Shown: positions 47,232-56,119 of the stretch, piece by piece
Position numbering within the stretch: the stretch's first letter is position 1
Layout of the letters: each line of letters opens with the position of its first letter
Source: Aquisediminimonas profunda
Lineage (GTDB): Bacteria; Pseudomonadota; Alphaproteobacteria; Sphingomonadales; Sphingomonadaceae
Direction: 5' to 3'
NCBI RefSeq assembly: GCF_019443285.1
Contig: NZ_CP080327.1
Span: forward strand, 558,001 to 622,000
Length of the DNA stretch: 64,000 nucleotides
The notes under the pieces: model-generated
The model's input: only the letters and a program-made list of their open reading frames with translations
Database searches by the model: none
Told to the model about the DNA's origin: nothing
Program-made: the position numbers and the translations under genes

Positions 47232-50200
47232 ATGACAGCAGTGTCCGACGGCAGCATCGCGCAGCCCATCAATCCAGTCGCAGAAATAGCAAAGGCACTC
47301 GCGGCCCGCTCACTCCCGGGCGATCTTGACGGTTTCGGACCGCAGGCCCGGCTGGCGGCGGCCGAATTTGCCATGTCAGCGCTTGCGAGCCGGCGAAGCG
47401 GATCGCCGAGCATGGCTGTTGATACGGTAACGGATGCGGATGGCCGGCGGCGCATGCGACTGGCCATCGTCAACCCGAACATGCCGTTCCTGGTCGATTC
47501 CGTCGCTGCCGTGATTTCGTCCAAAGGCCTCGTGATCGATCGCCTGCTGCACCCGGTCATCAATGTTTTGCGCGATGCAAAGGGCACCCTCACAGGCATC
47601 GGCAAGGGCGGAAAGCCGGAGTCGCTCATCTATATCGAAACTGATCGAGCCGACGCCCGCGACCGGGCCGAGATTCGTGACGGGATCCGGCAAAGCATGC
47701 TCGATGTCCGCAATGCCGTGAATGATTGGGATGGCCTCAAGACAGCGATGCTGGATGATGCCACCTTGCTGCCGACAGAAGACGCAGCTCTGCTTTCCTG
47801 GTTTGAGGACAATAATTTCACGCTCCTTGGTCATGCTCTGTTCGGGGCCGACGCCGCGTTTCAGTCCGGGCTGGGCATCGGCCGCAATCGCGGCGAAAGC
47901 CTGTTGTCCGAAAGCGCGCGTAAAAGGGCTCTTGGCCATTATCGCAAAGGCGGGGAAGGACTGTTGGTCATCAAGTCCAACATGCTGTCCAGCATCCACA
48001 GGCGCGTGCCACTCGACCTGCTGATAGCACCGCGCCGCGAAGGAAAAAGGCTTGTGGGCCTGTCGATCCACGCCGGCCTCTGGACAAGCGCAGCGCTGGG
48101 CAAGCCAGCGGAAGACACGCCCATCCTGCGCCAGCGCCTTCAGGGACTGCAGGTGAAATACAAGTTCGATCCCAGAGGCCATACCGGCAAGGCGCTTGGG
48201 CATGCCATCGAGAGCCTGCCGCATGATATTGCGATCAGCATCGACCAGACGGCCCTCGAAGATCTTGCGCTTGCAGCCATGTCGATCGCGGACCGCCCAC
48301 GCCCTATGATCGAGTTGGTCGAAGCGCCGCTTGACCGCCACCTGTTCGCCTTTGTCTGGCTGCCCCGAGACGAACTGACCACAGCCCGCCGGCTGGCCAT
48401 TGCCGACATGCTTGCAGAGACAGCGCACGCCCGGCTGCTGAGCTGGACCATTGACCTGGGCGATGGCGAGGTCGCGCTGATCCGGTATACGCTTGACCTG
48501 CGCGAGGGCGGCAAGAAGCCGAAGGCCGCGCCGCTTCACGAGCGGATCGAAATGATGGTTCGCGGCTGGCAGCCAGCAGTCGAAGCGGCCTTGGGCCAGC
48601 TTGGCGACCATAGCCACGCAACCCGGCTGGCGCTGCGTTACGCGAACGCCTTTCCCATGGCCTATCGCAACGGCGCAGGGCCTGACGAAGCGGCCCTCGA
48701 CATCAGCTGTATCCACGCCCTTTCCGACGCGGCCCGGCGTGGTGCGCGCTTCTATCGCAACAGCGATGATGCCGCGAACCGCCTGCGGCTCAAGCTCTAC
48801 AGCCTCGATCCGCTGACGCTTTCGGATGCCGTTCCCGCACTCGAGAACTTCGGCTTCCACGTGATCGAGGAACTTTCGACGCCACTGGATTCGGGGCGCC
48901 TTGGCCATATCCAGAAATTCGTCCTTGAAACGGCAGGCGGGCGTGGCGGCTCGGCGCTTGTCGCCAATCCGACGGTGCTTGAGGGCGCCGTCGCAAGCGT
49001 GCTGGAAGGTGCGGCCGAGAATGACCTGTTCAACCAGCTGATCGTCGAACTTGATCTGGCGCCCTTTTCCGTCACGCTGTTTCGTGCGCTCTACCGCTAT
49101 CTGCGCCAGACGGGGATGCCCTATGGCATGGCAACGGTCGTCCATGCGCTTCGGCAGGCGCCTGAAATCGCGCGAGCCCTGGCAGCGCTCTTTGCGGCCA
49201 GACACAGTCCTGATGGGGACGATCTCGCCGCCAAGGCCGCAGAAGATGAGATTGCCCGCGGGCTCGCCCGGGTTTCCGGTATTGACGACGATCGCATCCT
49301 GCGGCTCTACCGCGCCGTCATCCGGGCGACGCTCAGAACCAATGCCTATGCGCCAGCCGCACGTGAAGCGCTTGCCTTCAAGATCGACAGCGCGCAGGTG
49401 CCCGGCCTTCCCGATCCCAAGCCCTGGCGCGAGATCTTCGTCTATTCGCCGCGCGTCGAAGGCATCCACCTGCGGGCCGGCCCCGTCGCCCGCGGGGGCC
49501 TGCGCTGGTCCGACCGACGGGACGATTTCCGCACCGAAATCCTGGGCCTGATGAAGGCGCAGCGCGTCAAGAATGCCGTGATCGTGCCGACGGGCGCAAA
49601 GGGCGGCTTCTATCCCAAGGCCCTGCCCGATCCGTCCAACCGCGATGCCTGGCTGGCCGAAGGCACCGAATGTTACCGGATCTTCATCCGATCTCTGCTG
49701 TCAGTCACGGACAATCTGGTGAAGGGCCAGGTCGTCCATCCCGAAGGCGTCGTCATCCTAGACGGTGAAGACCCCTATTTTGTCGTCGCGGCGGACAAGG
49801 GCACAGCGACCTTTTCGGACGTGGCCAACGCCATTGCGCTCGAGCGCGGCTTCTGGCTGGGCGATGCCTTCGCGAGCGGTGGCTCGGTCGGCTATGACCA
49901 CAAGGCGATGGGCATCACTGCCAAGGGCGGCTGGGTCTCCGTCCAGCGGCATTTTGCCGAAAGCGGCGTCGATGTGCAGAAGGAACCAGTGCGTGTCGTG
50001 GGCTGCGGCGACATGTCCGGCGATGTTTTCGGCAATGGCATGCTCCTGTCCAAGGCCATCAAGCTCGTCGCCGCCTTCGACCACAGGCACATCTTCTTCG
50101 ACCCCGATCCCGATCCGGCGGCAAGCTGGAAGGAACGCGCGCGCATGTTCAAACTGCCGCGTTCCAGCTGGGCGGATTATGACGCGAAACTGATTTCCAA

Positions 50201-51866
50201 GGGCGGCGGCATCTTCCCGCGCACCATGAAGGAAATCAGGCTGACGAAGGAAATGCGGGCGATCCTGGGCACGGACGCGACAGTGCTTGACCCGTCCTCG
50301 CTCATTTCCGCGATCCTGAAGGCCCCGGTCGACCTGATCTGGTTCGGTGGCATCGGGACGTACGTCAAGGCGCGGTCCGAGAACAATGCCGAAGTGGGTG
50401 ACCGCGCGAACGACGCCCACCGTGTCAATGCCGAAGACCTGCGGGCCAAGGTGATCGGCGAAGGTGCAAACCTTGGCGTCACCCAGGCCGCGCGCATTGC
50501 CTTTGCCTTGAAGGGCGGGCGGATCAACACCGACTTCATCGACAATTCGGCAGGCGTCGATTGTTCGGACAATGAAGTGAACATCAAGATCGCGCTCAAC
50601 GCCGATGTGGCCGCGGGCAAGCTCGGCATGAAGGCGCGCAACACCCTGCTCGCCAGCATGACAGACAATGTTGCGGCGATCGTGCTGGAGGACAACAGGC
50701 TCCAGACGCTCACCCTGTCGATTGCCCAGCGCGGCGGGGCGGACAACCTGCCCGCCCATATCCGCCTGATCGAGACGTTCGAGGCCGCCGGCCAGCTGGA
50801 CCGTGCCGTTGAAGGCATTGCCTCCAATGACGAGCTGCACCGCCGCGCGACTGACCGGCAGGGCCTGACCCGGCCCGAACTCGCGGTTGTGATGGCCACG
50901 GCCAAGCTCGCGCTCCAGCATGCGATCGAGCAGACCAGCCTTGGCCATGATCCGGCCACGCTGCCGGACCTGTTCGCCGCCTTCCCGCCGGAAATGCGCA
51001 AGCGCCACGCCAAGGCGATCGAGGGGCATCGCCTGCGGAGCGAAATCATCGCGACCAAGCTGGCGAACCGCATCGTCAACCGGCTTGGCCTCATCCACCC
51101 GTTCGAACTGGTCGAGGAAGAGAACAGCTCGCTGGGCGAAGTGGCCGAAGCCTTTGTGATTGCCGAGCAGGTCTATGGCATTGCCGCCCTGTGGCAAGCG
51201 ATCGACAATGCCGACCTGGCCGAAGACACGCGGCTGATGCTGTTCGAGCAAGTGGCGGTGGAAATGCGCGCACACATGGCGGACATCCTCAGGAACTCCG
51301 TTATGGGCCGGTCGAACGACAAGGCGATTGCCGCCTATCGCCCGATGGTCGAGCGCCTGTCCGCCGAACGCAGCGCGCTGCTGCGCGATGAAGCGCTCAA
51401 GCAGGCGGATGACTATGCCCAGCGGCTGGCCAAGCGCGGAGCGCCGCGCCGCCTTGCCGAACAGCTTGTCCGCCTTGCCGAGCTGGATGGCTCGATTGGC
51501 CTTGCCGCCCTTGCCGCAAAGTCCGGCACGGACGTGATTGCCCTGACCGGTGGCTTTACGGCCCTTGGCGCGGCGCTTGGCATCGACTGGGCGCAAGGCA
51601 CCGCGATGCAGCTTGACCCGCGCGACCCGTGGGAGCGGCTGCTCGCCGCTGGGTTGGCGCGCGATTTCCAGGCGATGCGCCTCGAATTCCTCGCCCGAAA
51701 AGGCGGGAAGACGCCGCGGGCCAATGTCGAAAGCTGGCTTTCCGCGCACGCCCAGCGGGTGGCCTCCTTCCGCACAATGGTCGACCGCGCCCGCACCGGC
51801 GCCCAGCCGACCCCGGCGATGCTGGCGCAAATCGCAGGGCAGGCGCGGCAATTGTTGCTGAGCTAG
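47232..51866 (+). CDS. gdh: NAD-specific glutamate dehydrogenase (large type)
   Basis: This 1544-residue protein is the very large NAD-dependent glutamate dehydrogenase class, catabolic in direction (glutamate to 2-oxoglutarate and ammonium). Long N-terminal regulatory domains precede the catalytic core near residues 750-1130: RAGPVARGGLRWSDRRDDFRTE, VPTGAKGGFYPK, GCGDMSGDVFGNGML and IWFGGIGTYVK. A helical C-terminal domain follows. It is a single-gene enzyme of normal length for the class, on its own or after the PAS_5 gene. Confidence 0.95.
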   Translation: MTAVSDGSIAQPINPVAEIAKALAARSLPGDLDGFGPQARLAAAEFAMSALASRRSGSPSMAVDTVTDADGRRRMRLAIVNPNMPFLVDSVAAVISSKGLVIDRLLHPVINVLRDAKGTLTGIGKGGKPESLIYIETDRADARDRAEIRDGIRQSMLDVRNAVNDWDGLKTAMLDDATLLPTEDAALLSWFEDNNFTLLGHALFGADAAFQSGLGIGRNRGESLLSESARKRALGHYRKGGEGLLVIKSNMLSSIHRRVPLDLLIAPRREGKRLVGLSIHAGLWTSAALGKPAEDTPILRQRLQGLQVKYKFDPRGHTGKALGHAIESLPHDIAISIDQTALEDLALAAMSIADRPRPMIELVEAPLDRHLFAFVWLPRDELTTARRLAIADMLAETAHARLLSWTIDLGDGEVALIRYTLDLREGGKKPKAAPLHERIEMMVRGWQPAVEAALGQLGDHSHATRLALRYANAFPMAYRNGAGPDEAALDISCIHALSDAARRGARFYRNSDDAANRLRLKLYSLDPLTLSDAVPALENFGFHVIEELSTPLDSGRLGHIQKFVLETAGGRGGSALVANPTVLEGAVASVLEGAAENDLFNQLIVELDLAPFSVTLFRALYRYLRQTGMPYGMATVVHALRQAPEIARALAALFAARHSPDGDDLAAKAAEDEIARGLARVSGIDDDRILRLYRAVIRATLRTNAYAPAAREALAFKIDSAQVPGLPDPKPWREIFVYSPRVEGIHLRAGPVARGGLRWSDRRDDFRTEILGLMKAQRVKNAVIVPTGAKGGFYPKALPDPSNRDAWLAEGTECYRIFIRSLLSVTDNLVKGQVVHPEGVVILDGEDPYFVVAADKGTATFSDVANAIALERGFWLGDAFASGGSVGYDHKAMGITAKGGWVSVQRHFAESGVDVQKEPVRVVGCGDMSGDVFGNGMLLSKAIKLVAAFDHRHIFFDPDPDPAASWKERARMFKLPRSSWADYDAKLISKGGGIFPRTMKEIRLTKEMRAILGTDATVLDPSSLISAILKAPVDLIWFGGIGTYVKARSENNAEVGDRANDAHRVNAEDLRAKVIGEGANLGVTQAARIAFALKGGRINTDFIDNSAGVDCSDNEVNIKIALNADVAAGKLGMKARNTLLASMTDNVAAIVLEDNRLQTLTLSIAQRGGADNLPAHIRLIETFEAAGQLDRAVEGIASNDELHRRATDRQGLTRPELAVVMATAKLALQHAIEQTSLGHDPATLPDLFAAFPPEMRKRHAKAIEGHRLRSEIIATKLANRIVNRLGLIHPFELVEEENSSLGEVAEAFVIAEQVYGIAALWQAIDNADLAEDTRLMLFEQVAVEMRAHMADILRNSVMGRSNDKAIAAYRPMVERLSAERSALLRDEALKQADDYAQRLAKRGAPRRLAEQLVRLAELDGSIGLAALAAKSGTDVIALTGGFTALGAALGIDWAQGTAMQLDPRDPWERLLAAGLARDFQAMRLEFLARKGGKTPRANVESWLSAHAQRVASFRTMVDRARTGAQPTPAMLAQIAGQARQLLLS

Positions 51867-51882
51867 GGGACCAAGCTGTTCT

Positions 51883-51904
51883 GTCGCCCCTGCGCAGGGG
51901 CGAC
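51883..51904. repeat. Perfect 22-bp palindrome after gdh
   Basis: The sequence from 51883 to 51904 equals its own reverse complement, with arms GTCGCCCC/GGGGCGAC around TGCGCA. It resembles the end of the longer hairpin element at 52092-52170 and could act as a terminator-like or REP-type structure. Confidence 0.6.
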
Positions 51905-51907
51905 GGC

Positions 51908-52061
51908 GGAACTTGTCAAACTTGTCATTCCCTTCCGGTAGAATGATACCCGCCCGGAGTTGGTGCGCAGCGCCGCGTGCCGCAGGAATCGGGGGAAGGA
52001 AGCCCGTGCACCTCATCGAACAGGATGAAGCAGAGCGGAGCCGAATAGGAAAGGCTTTTTT
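51908..52061 (+). repeat. Dispersed intergenic repeat, copy B
   Basis: The first 20 bases, GGAACTTGTCAAACTTGTCA, are identical to copy A. The 3' part (CAGGATG-AGCAGA and CGAATAGGAAA) also matches; the middle differs. It lies downstream of gdh and, like copy A, upstream of a low-GC membrane-protein gene. Confidence 0.65.
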
Positions 52062-52091
52062 CACACGAAGACGCGAAGACGCAGAACCATC

Positions 52092-52170
52092 GTCGCCCCT
52101 GCGCAGGCAGGGGCCGCTTCGGGAGTCAGTGCCAAGGTTTCAAACAGGCCCCTGCCTGCGAAGGGGCGAC
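52092..52170. repeat. Hairpin repeat element, copy 1
   Basis: The arms 52092-52115 and 52147-52170 are inverted copies with one mismatch in 24. The loop includes AGTGCCAAGG and TCAAAC, which also occur in copy 2 (59612-59698). Both arms and loop are conserved, so this is one dispersed element, not a chance hairpin. Confidence 0.7.
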
Positions 52171-52261
52171 GGGATTTTTGAATACACCCCACAGCTGCGC
52201 GCCTTGCATAGCGCGGGCTTTGCCGACATCTTCGGCAATCGAGACGAGGGACAATTGGGCG

Positions 52262-52290
52262 TCTGCTTTCGACCCCATTGCGGACGTTGA
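52262..52290. repeat. Short CCGCTTT-type hairpin repeat, copy 1
   Basis: The segment GACCCCATTGCGGACGTTGA (52271-52290) matches 52706-52725 at 18 of 20 bases. It follows CTGCTTTC, which parallels the longer copies at 52663 and 53175. The repeats bracket the low-GC genes. Confidence 0.5.
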
Positions 52291-52308
52291 AATTTTGCTC
52301 GATTAGGC

Positions 52309-52629
52309 TTGTCATACGTACACCACGCAAATGGCGAGGCGCTAAAGGTGAAAAGCGGCAACATTTCCTATGCTCGCGTCTGGTTCTATTTGTTCCATCT
52401 AATATGCTACGCGATGTTGGCTATTATGTGGATATGGCAGGACAATGAAACCTATGCCTTGGGTGCGTTTGCCGTAACTTTTTGTGTCGCTCCGTTGATA
52501 CTGTTCGTTAGGTGCGAACGATGCAAATGTCTCCTTTTTCGCAAGGGCAAAGAGAATTTTGGATTCCCAACAGCGGATTACATTTTCCAAGGCAGAAATT
52601 GTCCAAAGTGCGGGATGTCTCGCATCTAG
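52309..52629 (+). CDS. Low-GC small membrane protein with zinc-ribbon-like cysteines
   Basis: I do not recognise this 106-residue protein. It has two hydrophobic segments (WFYLFHLICYAMLAIMWIW and AFAVTFCVAPLILF). A C-terminal C-E-R-C...C-P-K-C arrangement could bind zinc. The start is TTG 52309, without a strong SD; GTG 52348 is an alternative. GC is low (24/60 over 52381-52440) against 40/60 in gdh, pointing to recent acquisition. It lies between two short repeats. Confidence 0.55.
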   Translation: MSYVHHANGEALKVKSGNISYARVWFYLFHLICYAMLAIMWIWQDNETYALGAFAVTFCVAPLILFVRCERCKCLLFRKGKENFGFPTADYIFQGRNCPKCGMSRI

Positions 52630-52662
52630 CATCCCAGCAATGCCGCACCACAGAACAAGTTG

Positions 52663-52725
52663 CCGCTTTCCACCCCAAAAGAGACGTAGCGGTCTTGCAG
52701 ATTGCGATCCCATTGCGGACATTGA
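52663..52725. repeat. Short CCGCTTT-type hairpin repeats between the two small genes
   Basis: CCGCTTTCCACCCCAAA at 52663-52679 is identical to 53175-53191. GATCCCATTGCGGACATTGA at 52706-52725 is nearly identical to 52271-52290. Two copies of the family therefore lie between the low-GC genes. Confidence 0.55.
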
Positions 52726-52748
52726 CGAAGGCAGGCATCCTCCGTTGC

Positions 52749-53171
52749 ATGTCCGTCGAGCAAATCTTGGATATTCTGTCAAAGCGCGCACCCGTCGTCG
52801 CCGTTTTGGCCTTTGTCACGTCGCTTTTAGGAAGGTGGATGTCGGCGCCTGTTTTGCCCTTTTATATTTTAGCCGTTGTTGTTGGCTTGATGGCTTTTGC
52901 GCTGGCGATGACAAAGGGGCTATCGCGCACCTTCAAATCGAAAGAGGAACTAGGATTCAATCGCAATCGGGACTGGATTGCATACCTCGGCACCACGAAG
53001 GGCCTGCCTCGCGGCTTTCGTCAGCTTGGTTGTTTTGGCTTTGTAGCCGTCATTATTTCAGGCTTGAACCAGCCCTATGGTAATCTTGCATTTGCAGGAT
53101 ACTTTCTCGTTATCGCCTGGGGATTTGCGAACAAGCGGTATCCGGCCGATCTCGACACCGCGGATTCGTAA
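52749..53171 (+). CDS. Low-GC small membrane protein
   Basis: This 140-residue protein has three to four hydrophobic segments (APVVAVLAFVTSLLG, LPFYILAVVVGLMAFAL, LGCFGFVAVIISG, LAFAGYFLVIAWGF). It has no recognised domain. ATG 52749 starts MSVEQILDILSKRAP; the open frame upstream runs through repeats and is unlikely to be coding. GC is low (28/60 over 52861-52920). A short repeat flanks it on each side. Confidence 0.55.
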   Translation: MSVEQILDILSKRAPVVAVLAFVTSLLGRWMSAPVLPFYILAVVVGLMAFALAMTKGLSRTFKSKEELGFNRNRDWIAYLGTTKGLPRGFRQLGCFGFVAVIISGLNQPYGNLAFAGYFLVIAWGFANKRYPADLDTADS

Positions 53172-53174
53172 GGT

Positions 53175-53198
53175 CCGCTTTCCACCCCAAAGCAGACA
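53175..53198. repeat. Short CCGCTTT-type repeat, copy 3
   Basis: CCGCTTTCCACCCCAAA repeats 52663-52679 exactly and is followed by GCAGAC. It closes the low-GC islet, just before the toxin-antitoxin pair. Confidence 0.55.
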
Positions 53199-53326
53199 CT
53201 TGATGACCCGCATCCATCCCTCGTCTGGTGCACGTATTGGCTTCCATGGCCAATTCGATCCACCCACATGCCTTCAAAGATGGCAGCGAGATTGCGCTGC
53301 CCGCTGTCCTCAGTTATAACATCCGT

Positions 53327-53554
53327 ATGAACATGCAGCTCAAGGTCACGAAGATCGGCAATTCGGCGGGCGTGATCCTGCCGAAGGAATTGCTGGCGCA
53401 TCTGGAAACGTCCATCGGGCAGACCTTGTCCGTTGCCAAGACGCCGCGCGGGATCGAGCTTTCCGCGCCTGAGGCGGACTTCGATGCGCAGATGGAAGTG
53501 GCTCGCGAAGTGATGGCGCGTCGCAAGCGCGCGCTGGCCGAACTCGCCAAGTAA
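53327..53554 (+). CDS. AbrB/MazE-type antitoxin of a Doc module
   Basis: This 75-residue protein has an AbrB-like swapped-hairpin DNA-binding N-terminus (MQLKVTKIGNSAGVILPKELL) and an acidic helical C-terminus, the usual form of antitoxins that bind a toxin and repress their own operon. It precedes the doc-like gene by 6 nt. ATG 53327 or 53333 are both possible starts. No clear SD is visible. Confidence 0.85.
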   Translation: MNMQLKVTKIGNSAGVILPKELLAHLETSIGQTLSVAKTPRGIELSAPEADFDAQMEVAREVMARRKRALAELAK

Positions 53555-53560
53555 CCCACA

Positions 53561-53947
53561 ATGGCACAGGACTGGGTCTGGGTTGCGCTGGCCGTGGCCG
53601 AGGCAGCACATCTTGAACAACTGGCCGAGCATGGCGGCGGTCAAAGCGTACGTGATGCCCGCCTTCTCGACAGCGCGATGGCGCGCGCGCAGAACCTTGC
53701 CGCCTATGGTGAACCCGATGCGGCAGCACTGGCGGCCGCCTATGCCTTCGGAATTGCGCGGAACCATCCCTTTGTCGATGGCAACAAGCGGACGGCTGCG
53801 GTGGTTGCGGAAACTTTCCTTGTCCTCAATGGCTATGCCTTAAATGCCACGGACGCCGAACTGGTCGTTGCGGTTATGGCGCTCGCAGCCGGCGAGCTTT
53901 CCGAGGAGGAGCTTGCTGATTGGTTCCGGGGGCACCTCGCGGTATAG
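53561..53947 (+). CDS. doc: Doc-type Fic toxin
   Basis: This 128-residue protein matches Doc toxins: the Fic motif reads HPFVDGNKRTA (about residues 67-77). Doc phosphorylates EF-Tu and blocks translation. Known Doc antitoxins (Phd) differ from this AbrB-like partner, but mixed pairings are common. Together the two genes form a type II toxin-antitoxin module next to the low-GC islet. Confidence 0.9.
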   Translation: MAQDWVWVALAVAEAAHLEQLAEHGGGQSVRDARLLDSAMARAQNLAAYGEPDAAALAAAYAFGIARNHPFVDGNKRTAAVVAETFLVLNGYALNATDAELVVAVMALAAGELSEEELADWFRGHLAV

Positions 53948-53956
53948 GGCGAGCCC

Positions 53957-54136
53957 CTACCGCAACTTCGCAATCTTCAGCCCGTCCGCCTTTGCGCGGT
54001 CCTTGATGCTGTCCTCGCTGCGGGTGAGGGCCTTGGCCATTTGTTTCAGGGGCATGCCCTTTTTGGCGAGGGTGTGAAGTTTCTGGATTTCATCGCTTGT
54101 CCAGGGCTGGCGGTGGCGTTCGAAGCGTTCGGCCAT
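53957..54136 (-). CDS. Small SANT/Myb-like hypothetical protein
   Basis: This 59-residue protein has a helix-turn-helix-like pattern (WTSDEIQKLHTLAKKGMPLKQMAKALTRSEDSIKDRA), typical of SANT/Myb-like small DNA-binding proteins. ATG 54136 has AAAAGGA upstream. The function is unknown. It is convergent to doc, ends 10 nt from the doc stop, and is followed upstream by a 27-bp inverted repeat. Confidence 0.7.
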   Translation of the reverse strand: MAERFERHRQPWTSDEIQKLHTLAKKGMPLKQMAKALTRSEDSIKDRAKADGLKIAKLR

Positions 54137-54164
54137 TGGGGTTCCTTTTCTGCTCATCCCTAAG

Positions 54165-54242
54165 CTGTACTCCTGCGAAAGCAGGAGCCCAGTTCGGTAG
54201 CAGATATGCGGCGTGTGGGCTCCTGCTTTCGCAGGAGTACAG
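54165..54242. repeat. Perfect 27-bp inverted repeat with a 24-nt loop
   Basis: The arm at 54165-54191 is the exact reverse complement of 54216-54242. The arms contain CTCCTGC-GAAA-GCAGGAG, itself a small hairpin. It lies between lepA and the SANT-like gene. It is a typical REP-type dispersed element and possibly a terminator for lepA. Confidence 0.75.
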
Positions 54243-54253
54243 CGTGACGAACG

Positions 54254-56077
54254 TCAGTTGTCGTCACCCATCCTCAGCGCCGCGATGAACGCTTCCTGCG
54301 GGATGCTTACGCTGCCGTATTCGCGCATCCGCTTCTTGCCTTCCTTCTGCTTGTCGAGCAGCTTCTTCTTGCGGCTGATATCGCCGCCATAGCATTTCGC
54401 GGTCACGTCCTTGCGCATCGCCGCGATTGTTTCGCGCGCGATGACCTTGCCGCCGATCGCGGCCTGGATCGGGATCTTGAAGAGGTGGCGGGGGATCAGG
54501 TCCTTCAGCCGTTCGCACATCCCGCGGCCGCGCGCTTCCGCCGTGCCGCGGTGGACGATCATGCTCAGCGCGTCGACCGGTTCGGAATTGACCATGATGT
54601 TCATCTTCACGAGATCGCCCACCCGGTGGCCGATCTGGTGATAGTCGAAGCTGGCATAGCCGCGACTGATGCTTTTCAGCCGGTCATAGAAATCGAACAC
54701 CACTTCGTTGAGCGGCAGTTCATAGGTCACCTGCGCGCGGCCGCCGACATAGGTCAGGTTCTTCTGGATGCCGCGCCGATCCTGGCAGAGCTTCAGGATG
54801 CTGCCGAGATATTCGTCGGGGACATAGATGGTCGCTTCGATCCACGGCTCCTCGATGCTCTCGATCTTGTTCGGTTCGGGCATGTCGGCCGGATTGTGGA
54901 GGTGCAACACACCCTGCCCGTGGCTGAGCTTGATCTCATAGACCACGCTGGGCGCAGTCGTGATCAGGTCCAGATCATATTCGCGGGTCAGCCGTTCCTG
55001 GATGATTTCCAGGTGGAGCAGGCCGAGAAACCCGCAGCGAAAGCCGAAGCCCAGCGCCGCACTGCTTTCAGTTTCGAAGCTGAAGCTCGCATCGTTGAGG
55101 CGGAGCTTTGAAATGCTCTCGCGCAGCTTTTCGAAATCCGCCGCATCAACGGGGAAGAGGCCGCAGAAGACCACCGGCTGGACTTCCTTGAACCCGGGGA
55201 GCGGTTCGGCCGCGGGGCGCTTGGCATCGGTGATCGTATCGCCGACGCGGGTCTGGGCCACTTCCTTGATCTGCGCGGTGATGAAGCCGATCTCTCCGGC
55301 GGCGAGTTCTTCGAGCTGTTCGATCTTGGGGCGCATGCAGCCGACGCGGTCCACCAGATGCTGGGTGCCGGTCGCCATGAACTTGATCAACTGGCCCTTC
55401 TTCAGGACGCCCGCCACGACGCGGATCAGGATGACGACGCCGAGGTAAGGGTCATACCAGCTGTCGACCAGCATCGCCTTCAGCGGCGCATCGCGGTCTC
55501 CCTTGGGCGGCGGGATGCGCGTCACCACGGCTTCGAGCACTTCATCGATGCCGATCCCCGATTTGGCACTGGTCAGGACAGCGTCCGACGCATCGAGGCC
55601 GATGATCTCCTCGATCTCTTGGCGGACCTTATCCGGCTCGGCGGCGGGCAGGTCGATCTTGTTGATGACGGGGACGATCTCATGGTCATGCTCGATCGAC
55701 TGATAGACATTGGCGAGCGTCTGCGCTTCCACGCCTTGCGCTGCGTCCACCACGAGCAGCGCGCCTTCGCACGCGGCGAGGCTGCGGCTGACTTCATAGG
55801 CAAAGTCGACATGGCCCGGCGTGTCCATCAGGTTCAATTCGTAGAGCAGGCCGTCCTTCGCCGTGTAGTTGAGGCGGACCGTCTGCGCCTTGATCGTGAT
55901 CCCGCGTTCCTTCTCGATATCCATATTGTCGAGGACCTGCGCAGTCATCTCGCGGTCGGACAAGCCACCCGTGCGCTGGATCAACCGGTCCGCCAGGGTG
56001 GACTTACCATGATCGATATGCGCGATGATCGAAAAATTGCGGATGCGCGAGAGTTCGGTTCTGGGCGGCGTAGACAT
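54254..56077 (-). CDS. lepA: Elongation factor 4 (LepA)
   Basis: This 607-residue translational GTPase matches Lep[14 protein letters not shown] (G1), DTPGHVDF (G3), NKIDLP (G4), then the EF-G-like domains and the LepA-specific C-terminal domain ending [24 protein letters not shown] 56077 starts the conserved [15 protein letters not shown]. It acts in 30S-related translation initiation and ribosome assembly. Confidence 0.97.
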   Translation of the reverse strand: MSTPPRTELSRIRNFSIIAHIDHGKSTLADRLIQRTGGLSDREMTAQVLDNMDIEKERGITIKAQTVRLNYTAKDGLLYELNLMDTPGHVDFAYEVSRSLAACEGALLVVDAAQGVEAQTLANVYQSIEHDHEIVPVINKIDLPAAEPDKVRQEIEEIIGLDASDAVLTSAKSGIGIDEVLEAVVTRIPPPKGDRDAPLKAMLVDSWYDPYLGVVILIRVVAGVLKKGQLIKFMATGTQHLVDRVGCMRPKIEQLEELAAGEIGFITAQIKEVAQTRVGDTITDAKRPAAEPLPGFKEVQPVVFCGLFPVDAADFEKLRESISKLRLNDASFSFETESSAALGFGFRCGFLGLLHLEIIQERLTREYDLDLITTAPSVVYEIKLSHGQGVLHLHNPADMPEPNKIESIEEPWIEATIYVPDEYLGSILKLCQDRRGIQKNLTYVGGRAQVTYELPLNEVVFDFYDRLKSISRGYASFDYHQIGHRVGDLVKMNIMVNSEPVDALSMIVHRGTAEARGRGMCERLKDLIPRHLFKIPIQAAIGGKVIARETIAAMRKDVTAKCYGGDISRKKKLLDKQKEGKKRMREYGSVSIPQEAFIAALRMGDDN

Positions 56078-56119
56078 GGCCGCGCCCCTAGCAGTGACCG
56101 GTGCAAAGGGCAAAGGGGA

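Larger units (their letters stand above)
51867..52308. other. 442-bp repeat-rich gap downstream of gdh
   Basis: This gap holds, in order, a perfect 22-bp palindrome (51883-51904), dispersed repeat copy B (51908-52061), a cacacgaagacgcgaag-type element (52062-52085), hairpin element copy 1 (52092-52170), and a short CTGCTTTCGACCCCATTGCG-type repeat (52262-52290). I see no coding region. Confidence 0.65.

Noticed and set aside
52258-53200. Integron-like cassette array in the low-GC islet
   Set aside because: Repeats follow each small gene, but they do not match attC core sites (GTTRRRY/RYYYAAC pairs) and no integrase is present.
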